Source: Helicobacteraceae bacterium
GTDB lineage: Bacteria > Campylobacterota > Campylobacteria > Campylobacterales > SZUA-545
Assembly (NCBI GenBank): GCA_031276985.1
Contig: JAISMA010000074.1
Coordinates: forward strand, 1 to 8,980
Direction of reading: 5' to 3'
Length of the DNA: 8,980 nt
The notes below the pieces were generated by a model. It searched no databases, was not told where the DNA came from, and was given only the letters and a program-made list of their open reading frames with translations. Shown one piece after another: positions 6,922 to 8,980 of this stretch. The first letter of the stretch is position 1. Each line of letters opens with the position of its first letter. The position numbers were made by a program, and so were the translations under genes.

Positions 6922-6946
6922 AGCTCCTCTTGATTTAAGAGGGGCT
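6922..6946 (+). terminator. Hairpin between flgE and the maf gene, possible terminator or leader structure
   Basis: AGCTCCTCTT (6922-6931) and AAGAGGGGCT (6937-6946) form a 10-bp stem with a GATTT loop, 21 bases after the flgE stop. One pair is G-U on the plus-strand RNA, and the other strand would have an A-C mismatch. Only TT follows the stem, so it is a weak intrinsic terminator at best. The right arm contains the only purine-rich Shine-Dalgarno-like stretch ahead of the next ATG (6961), though it ends about 16 bases away, too far for a usual ribosome-binding site. Confidence 0.5.
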
Positions 6947-6960
6947 TTGCGCGGCGATCG

Positions 6961-8823
6961 ATGAGTTTTGATCCGTTTGCGGCGCAAAAACGCGCGATCG
7001 ATCGTTTTGCCGCCAACGAAAAATTTTTCGCGCAAACCGAGCTTGATAAATATCTCAAAAAACCAAACGAGCGGCTTACTTTGCATATTTCGCCGAACGG
7101 ATTTAACGTTAAAGAGGGCGATCGTCTCGCGTTTGATACAAATATCTTTGAATTTGCCGAAAAACTCGCGTTTAATCCGCTTGCAAACGAGCTGTACAAA
7201 CCGATAGTAATTCAAGATTTCGCCAAAGCAAAAACCGATATAAATCCCATAACTTCGCAAGGCGTGAACAAGATATTAAATCTCGCGCAAAACGACGCGG
7301 ATTTCACCGCAAACGAGGCGCATTTTGACGAAAAAGCGCCGCTACCGCCGATCGTATTTTACGGCGCGTTTGGCGGCGCTCATATCGCGCTTTTAGACGA
7401 AAACGATCGGCTTTCAAACGGAGCGATTATTTACGAAAGCGATGCTGAATGGTTTGTGATCTCCTGCTTTTTTTTGGATTATTCGCGGTTTTTAGATCCC
7501 GCCAAAGCCAATCTACTAATCGTGGGCGGTAAAATGCGCGTGGATTTAGCGTATAGTTTTTTTGCCGTCGATAGATTTTCGCGCGGATTTATCAGGCTGG
7601 ATTTAGCGCTTGATAACCGCGCGGAAAACGCGGATGCGATGAAGCAGATCGCCATAGCGCACAAAGAGAGTTTGCGCGGTTGGGGAACTAGCGAAGACGA
7701 GCTAATCGGCGTAAAAAACGCAATAGCTAATCGCGCCAAACCGCGATTAAACAAAGCAAATAAAATAGATTGCGCGATCGCCGTTGTCGGCGCTGGCGCG
7801 TCGCTTGATAAACTAACGGATTTCTTGTTGGAAAATCAATCAAAACTGATTATTTTTAGCGCGGGAACGGCGTTAAAACCGTTGTTAAAAGCTGGAATTA
7901 AACCCGATTTTCATATCGAGATTGAGCGCATGGATCATCTTGCGGCGATTTTGCGCGAAGCGCCGATTGGCGATATTCCTCTGATCGCCGCCGATCTCGT
8001 CGATCCTTCAACGCTAGAGACGGCGAAAGAGAGTTTTGTTTTCTCGCGCGATAGCTCCGCCGCGAGCGCTTTTAGCCAAAAGCGGATCGCCTTTTCAAGC
8101 CCGATCGTGGGCAACGCGGCGCTAGCGCTAGCGCTGGAATTTGCTTCGGAAATATATTTATGCGGATTGGACGTTGGTTTTCGGCGCGATCGCAAAATGC
8201 ACGCATACGGATCGTTTTACGACGATAAAAACGACGAAAGCGTCGAGCAAATTCCAACTCGCGGCGTATTCAGCGACGATATTTGGACAAACTCGCTTTT
8301 ATCGCATAGTCGCGCCGCGCTTGAAATGGCGATTGGATCAAAGCCGAACGCGAAAGTTTTCAACCTATCCGACGGCGCGTTTATCGCGTTTGCCAAGCCG
8401 TTAAGATCGCATGAGGCAAATGTGAAAAACGCAGATAAATCAAAAGCGATCGCGGCAATCAAAAGTAGTTTTACGCCGTCAAAAAACGCGCCGCAAATCG
8501 ATTTATCGCAAGAGCTTAACGAAGCCAAACAAGCGTTAATAATAACGCTAAAGAATTTTTTGCCGCAAAACAAACGCGAACTCTTTTTAGCCGCGAAAGC
8601 CGCGTTAAAAAAATCGGTAGAACTTGAGCAAACGTTGCGCTTTGGCGCGCCGTTTTTACGCGGCAGTTTTTGGCATATCACAAACGCGCTGATAAAATCA
8701 TTGTTATGCGTAAAACGATCGGATATATCGGATCTGTATAAAAGCGGCGCGAATACGATCGCGGACGTTCTTGACAGGTTATGCGATCTGTGTTTGCAAG
8801 AGCTTAACGATAAAAAGGTTTAA
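6961..8823 (+). CDS. Motility accessory factor (Maf/DUF115 family), putative flagellar nonulosonic acid glycosyltransferase
   Basis: This 620-aa protein belongs to the DUF115/MAF_flag10 family. The core (about 268-480) shows VVGAGASL (275-282), a Rossmann-like nucleotide-binding turn; GIKPDF followed by EIERMD (312-325); VGNAALALALEF (383-394); IYLCGLDVGF (398-407); and H414 before a tyrosine-rich segment. These are family hallmarks. Maf proteins are thought to transfer pseudaminic or legionaminic acid to flagellin in Campylobacter, Helicobacter, Aeromonas and others, and are related in fold to sialyltransferases; archaeal relatives include the pterin pyrophosphokinase MptE. The N-terminal (1-250) and helical C-terminal (485-620) parts look typical. 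No transmembrane segment is evident. The ATG at 6961 has no good ribosome-binding site, but no in-frame alternative exists upstream because a stop lies at 6931-6933. Codons are visibly more A/T-rich (for example more AAT and AAA) than in flgE, as expected for lower expression. The acceptor protein is not shown by the sequence. Confidence 0.85.
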   Translation: MSFDPFAAQKRAIDRFAANEKFFAQTELDKYLKKPNERLTLHISPNGFNVKEGDRLAFDTNIFEFAEKLAFNPLANELYKPIVIQDFAKAKTDINPITSQGVNKILNLAQNDADFTANEAHFDEKAPLPPIVFYGAFGGAHIALLDENDRLSNGAIIYESDAEWFVISCFFLDYSRFLDPAKANLLIVGGKMRVDLAYSFFAVDRFSRGFIRLDLALDNRAENADAMKQIAIAHKESLRGWGTSEDELIGVKNAIANRAKPRLNKANKIDCAIAVVGAGASLDKLTDFLLENQSKLIIFSAGTALKPLLKAGIKPDFHIEIERMDHLAAILREAPIGDIPLIAADLVDPSTLETAKESFVFSRDSSAASAFSQKRIAFSSPIVGNAALALALEFASEIYLCGLDVGFRRDRKMHAYGSFYDDKNDESVEQIPTRGVFSDDIWTNSLLSHSRAALEMAIGSKPNAKVFNLSDGAFIAFAKPLRSHEANVKNADKSKAIAAIKSSFTPSKNAPQIDLSQELNEAKQALIITLKNFLPQNKRELFLAAKAALKKSVELEQTLRFGAPFLRGSFWHITNALIKSLLCVKRSDISDLYKSGANTIADVLDRLCDLCLQELNDKKV

Positions 8824-8824
8824 C

Positions 8825-8857
8825 GCCCGCCAACGCTAAAAAAGCGCTCGGCAGGGC
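8825..8857. terminator. Hairpin between convergent maf and gap genes, possible bidirectional terminator
   Basis: GCCCGCCAACGCT (8825-8837) pairs with AGCGCTCGGCAGGGC (8843-8857) across an AAAAA loop, with two single-base bulges and one mismatch. It begins right after the maf stop and lies 13 bases beyond the stop of the opposite gene, so it fills the 47-bp gap between convergent genes where a shared terminator is expected. There is no clear T-run on either side, so termination is inferred from structure and position only. Confidence 0.45.
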
Positions 8858-8870
8858 GCGGCGCAAACGC

Positions 8871-8980
8871 TTAATGCGTTCCGACGTATGAAACCATATC
8901 GATAAGGCGGTTTGTGTAACCCCATTCGTTGTCGTACCACGCTAATACTTTGGCGAATTTATCGCCGATTACCTGCGTCG
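8871..8980 (-). CDS. gap: Glyceraldehyde-3-phosphate dehydrogenase, C-terminal fragment
   Basis: The reverse strand reads ...TQVIGDKFAKVLAWYDNE, then WGYTNRLIDMVSYVGTH and a TAA stop at 8871-8873. The WYDNEWGY(S/T)NR motif is diagnostic of the C-terminal end of NAD(P)-dependent glyceraldehyde-3-phosphate dehydrogenase, which makes 1,3-bisphosphoglycerate in glycolysis or runs the reverse step in gluconeogenesis. Only about 36 codons are inside the window, so the catalytic Cys, cofactor-binding domain and start codon cannot be seen, and the cofactor preference cannot be judged. The gene is convergent with maf. The short length does not weaken the call because the motif is so specific. Confidence 0.93.
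   Translation of the reverse strand, partial: TQVIGDKFAKVLAWYDNEWGYTNRLIDMVSYVGTH

Noticed and set aside
6889..7260. Minus-strand frames over the start of the maf gene
   Set aside because: They overlap a well-supported family gene, cross the flgE-maf hairpin and show no motif.
8119..8134. 16-bp palindrome made of repeated GCGCTA
   Set aside because: It falls on Ala-Leu-Ala-Leu codons in a conserved helix of the maf product, and codon repetition explains it.
8217..8681. 154-codon minus-strand frame within the maf gene
   Set aside because: It is an antisense shadow; the plus strand codes for the conserved end of the DUF115 core and the helical C-terminal part.
1..8980. CRISPR array, insertion sequence, tRNA or rRNA gene, toxin-antitoxin pair or defence system
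   Set aside because: I saw no regularly spaced repeats, transposase motifs, cloverleaf-like sequence or defence-protein motifs; nearly all the sequence is taken up by well-recognised housekeeping, respiratory and motility genes.

Overview
The window is a compact, roughly 50% GC stretch of ordinary bacterial chromosome, most likely from a member of the Campylobacterota (Epsilonproteobacteria). Three things point there. The bc1-type operon has the order Rieske / full-length cytochrome b / di-haem cytochrome c, where the last takes the place of a one-haem cytochrome c1. The hook protein is very long (885 aa) with the Campylobacterota-type N-terminus. A Maf/DUF115 motility accessory protein lies beside it. 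From memory, mnmG (gidA) also lies close to petABC in Campylobacter jejuni. The GC content is high for the phylum, so I do not name a genus.

Layout, left to right: the 3' end of mnmG (tRNA wobble-uridine modification; 1-835, +); a short gap with a possible promoter; petA-petB-petC (910-3999, +), tightly packed with a 10-bp gap and then an ATGA start/stop overlap; a 243-bp non-coding stretch rich in inverted repeats, ending in a plausible sigma-54 promoter; flgE (4243-6900, +); a 60-bp gap holding a 10-bp hairpin; a maf/DUF115 gene (6961-8823, +); a 47-bp convergent gap with a hairpin; and the 3' end of a glyceraldehyde-3-phosphate dehydrogenase gene on the minus strand (8871-8980).

PetABC would form a membrane quinol:cytochrome c oxidoreductase. 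Three sequence traits fit a low-potential, probably menaquinol-oxidising enzyme of the Campylobacterota kind: a Rieske cluster box without the Ser and Tyr that raise its potential, b6-like haem-ligand spacing in helix D of cytochrome b, and a di-haem cytochrome c. FlgE builds the flagellar hook. The Maf-family protein next door is a candidate sugar transferase for flagellar subunits, and its position suggests, without proof, a motility-linked role.

I found no mobile element, CRISPR array, RNA gene or defence system. The most unusual points are an Ala/Pro/Lys-rich tail of about 100 residues on cytochrome b that carries a duplicated 50-bp segment, a strong excess of CGATCG/GCGATCGC palindromes, and hairpins on both sides of flgE, the second of which contains the only purine-rich stretch ahead of the maf start codon.
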